This document shows, piece after piece, positions 5,241 through 6,032 of a DNA stretch of 6,032 nucleotides. The stretch lies in contig JANXXY010000160.1 of the NCBI GenBank assembly GCA_025350365.1, positions 1-6,032 of the forward strand, written 5' to 3'. The DNA comes from Bacteroidales bacterium (GTDB lineage: Bacteria; Bacteroidota; Bacteroidia; Bacteroidales; JAAUTT01). Numbering within the stretch: the stretch's first letter is position 1; every line of letters starts with the position of its first letter. Below the pieces are notes generated by a model. The model did no database searches. It worked only from the letters and a program-made list of their open reading frames with translations, and was not told the DNA's origin. The position numbers and the translations under genes were made by a program.

Positions 5241-6032
5241 ATGCCCATGACTATTATTCGAGCCGTCATCTTTTCTCTCTCATTCACTATTTTGAATCCA
5301 TTTCAGCTTTATTGCAAAAGCACTTCAGATTATGTTGAAACTAAAAAAACAGATAACATGCTTAAAATTCTTACATGGAATATTTATATGCTACCACACT
5401 GTTCCTGGCTGAAAGGGAATTGCAAGCGTGCTGCTGAGATTGCCAAAAAACTAAAATCGACAGATTACGATATTATTGTTTTTGAGGAAGCTTTCGATTT
5501 CAGGGCAAGAGGAATTTTACGCAAGCAATTGAAGGCGGAATTTCCTTTTATGTATGGGCCTGCCAACTTATCGGTATTTTCTTTGCGAACAAGCAGCGGT
5601 ATTTGGGTGATGAGTAAAATTCCGTTAAAAAAAATTCACGAAATTGAATATCATAACAGATATGGTATTGATGCCATGGCTCGCAAAGGAGCGGTGATGT
5701 TTCAGGGCGAATGGAAAGGTCGGGATTTTCAATTGGTAGGCACTCACCTACAGGCGGACAGTCCCGATCAGGTTCGGCGCGAACAATGCCAGGAAATATC
5801 GCGGACACTTCTTCAAAAGTATAGCCGTAATAATGTGCCTCAGTTTGTTTGTGGTGATTTTAATATTGAAATGCAGGATAGTACAAATTACCAGTTTATG
5901 CTTAAAACATTGGATGTACAAAACGGCAATATGGACGGCGATATTCACACTTCGTTTGATGAAATAGATAACAAACTTGCACAAAGACCAAACGGCAAAA
6001 AGTGGTTAATCGATTATATTTTAGTTCGTAAC
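5241..6032 (+). CDS. Sphingomyelinase C-like phosphodiesterase (endonuclease/exonuclease/phosphatase family), exported, 3' partial
   Basis: The frame is open from the ATG at 5241 to the window edge (264 codons). Motifs of the neutral sphingomyelinase branch of the EEP superfamily appear in order: TWNIYMLP (45-52, metal/active-site Asn47), IIVFEEAFD (78-86, metal ligand Glu83), SSGIWVMSKIPL, DAMARKG, VGTHLQAD (166-173, His169), CGDFNIE (204-210, Asp206 and Asn208) and WLIDYILV (255-262). The closing SDH with the catalytic His lies beyond the edge. Family members hydrolyse the phosphodiester of sphingomyelin or related phospholipids with Mg2+. Residues 1-29 (MPMTIIRAVIFSLSF...LYCKSTSD) look like a signal peptide, with Arg7 before a hydrophobic stretch; Tyr24-Cys25 is a poor lipobox. 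ATG 5247 is an alternative start, and ATG 5358 would give a cytosolic form. Substrate is uncertain: Bacteroidota make their own sphingolipids, so remodelling or host-lipid use are both possible. Confidence 0.85.
   Translation, partial: MPMTIIRAVIFSLSFTILNPFQLYCKSTSDYVETKKTDNMLKILTWNIYMLPHCSWLKGNCKRAAEIAKKLKSTDYDIIVFEEAFDFRARGILRKQLKAEFPFMYGPANLSVFSLRTSSGIWVMSKIPLKKIHEIEYHNRYGIDAMARKGAVMFQGEWKGRDFQLVGTHLQADSPDQVRREQCQEISRTLLQKYSRNNVPQFVCGDFNIEMQDSTNYQFMLKTLDVQNGNMDGDIHTSFDEIDNKLAQRPNGKKWLIDYILVRN

Noticed and set aside
5548..5984. Two minus-strand frames of 78-86 codons over the sphingomyelinase-like gene
   Set aside because: The plus-strand frame here carries all the ordered catalytic motifs of a known family; the minus frames are its shadows.

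Overview
The window looks like chromosomal DNA of a Bacteroidota bacterium, probably from the Bacteroidales/Marinilabiliales or Flavobacteriia side; this is inferred from gene content and promoter style, not a database match. The DNA is AT-rich. No start codon has a clear Shine-Dalgarno sequence, three intergenic regions carry a match to the Bacteroidota -7 promoter element TAnnTTTG, and the long acyltransferase has the two-domain layout known from Bacteroidota aminolipid synthases.

Layout. Positions 1-49 hold the last codons of a gene that resembles the C-terminus of a SpoU/TrmH-family rRNA methyltransferase (RlmB-like). Positions 50-321 are repeats: an AT microsatellite built from 6- and 10-bp units (63-144), then two and a half copies of a 52-bp tandem repeat with a hairpin-forming core (148-277). 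Next is a divergent pair: an AsnC-type Lrp-family regulator on the minus strand (322-786) and asparagine synthetase B on the plus strand (1114-2712). The 327 bp between them hold a -7 element for each gene and a cluster of AT-rich palindromes, including a perfect 20-bp one. The regulator's RAM domain carries the TTGxYSIFIK signature I recall from E. coli AsnC, which senses asparagine, so the pair reads as an asparagine-sensing feedback module.

After a 508-bp convergent gap (2713-3220) with a 16-bp perfect inverted repeat and a GC-rich hairpin, a minus-strand gene (3221-4984) encodes a 587-residue protein. It joins an N-terminal PlsC-type O-acyltransferase domain to a C-terminal GNAT-like N-acyltransferase domain, the OlsF layout for ornithine- or glycine-type aminolipids. 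A 256-bp divergent spacer separates it from a plus-strand gene (5241 to beyond 6032). That gene encodes a probably exported sphingomyelinase C-like phosphodiesterase whose last part lies beyond the window.

The right half therefore suggests a membrane-lipid neighbourhood (aminolipid synthesis beside a lipid phosphodiesterase), and the left half asparagine biosynthesis and its control. I see no transposase, phage gene, CRISPR array, tRNA or rRNA. No complete new system is evident; the points most worth a second look are the asnC-asnB control region, the lipid gene pair and the repeats.
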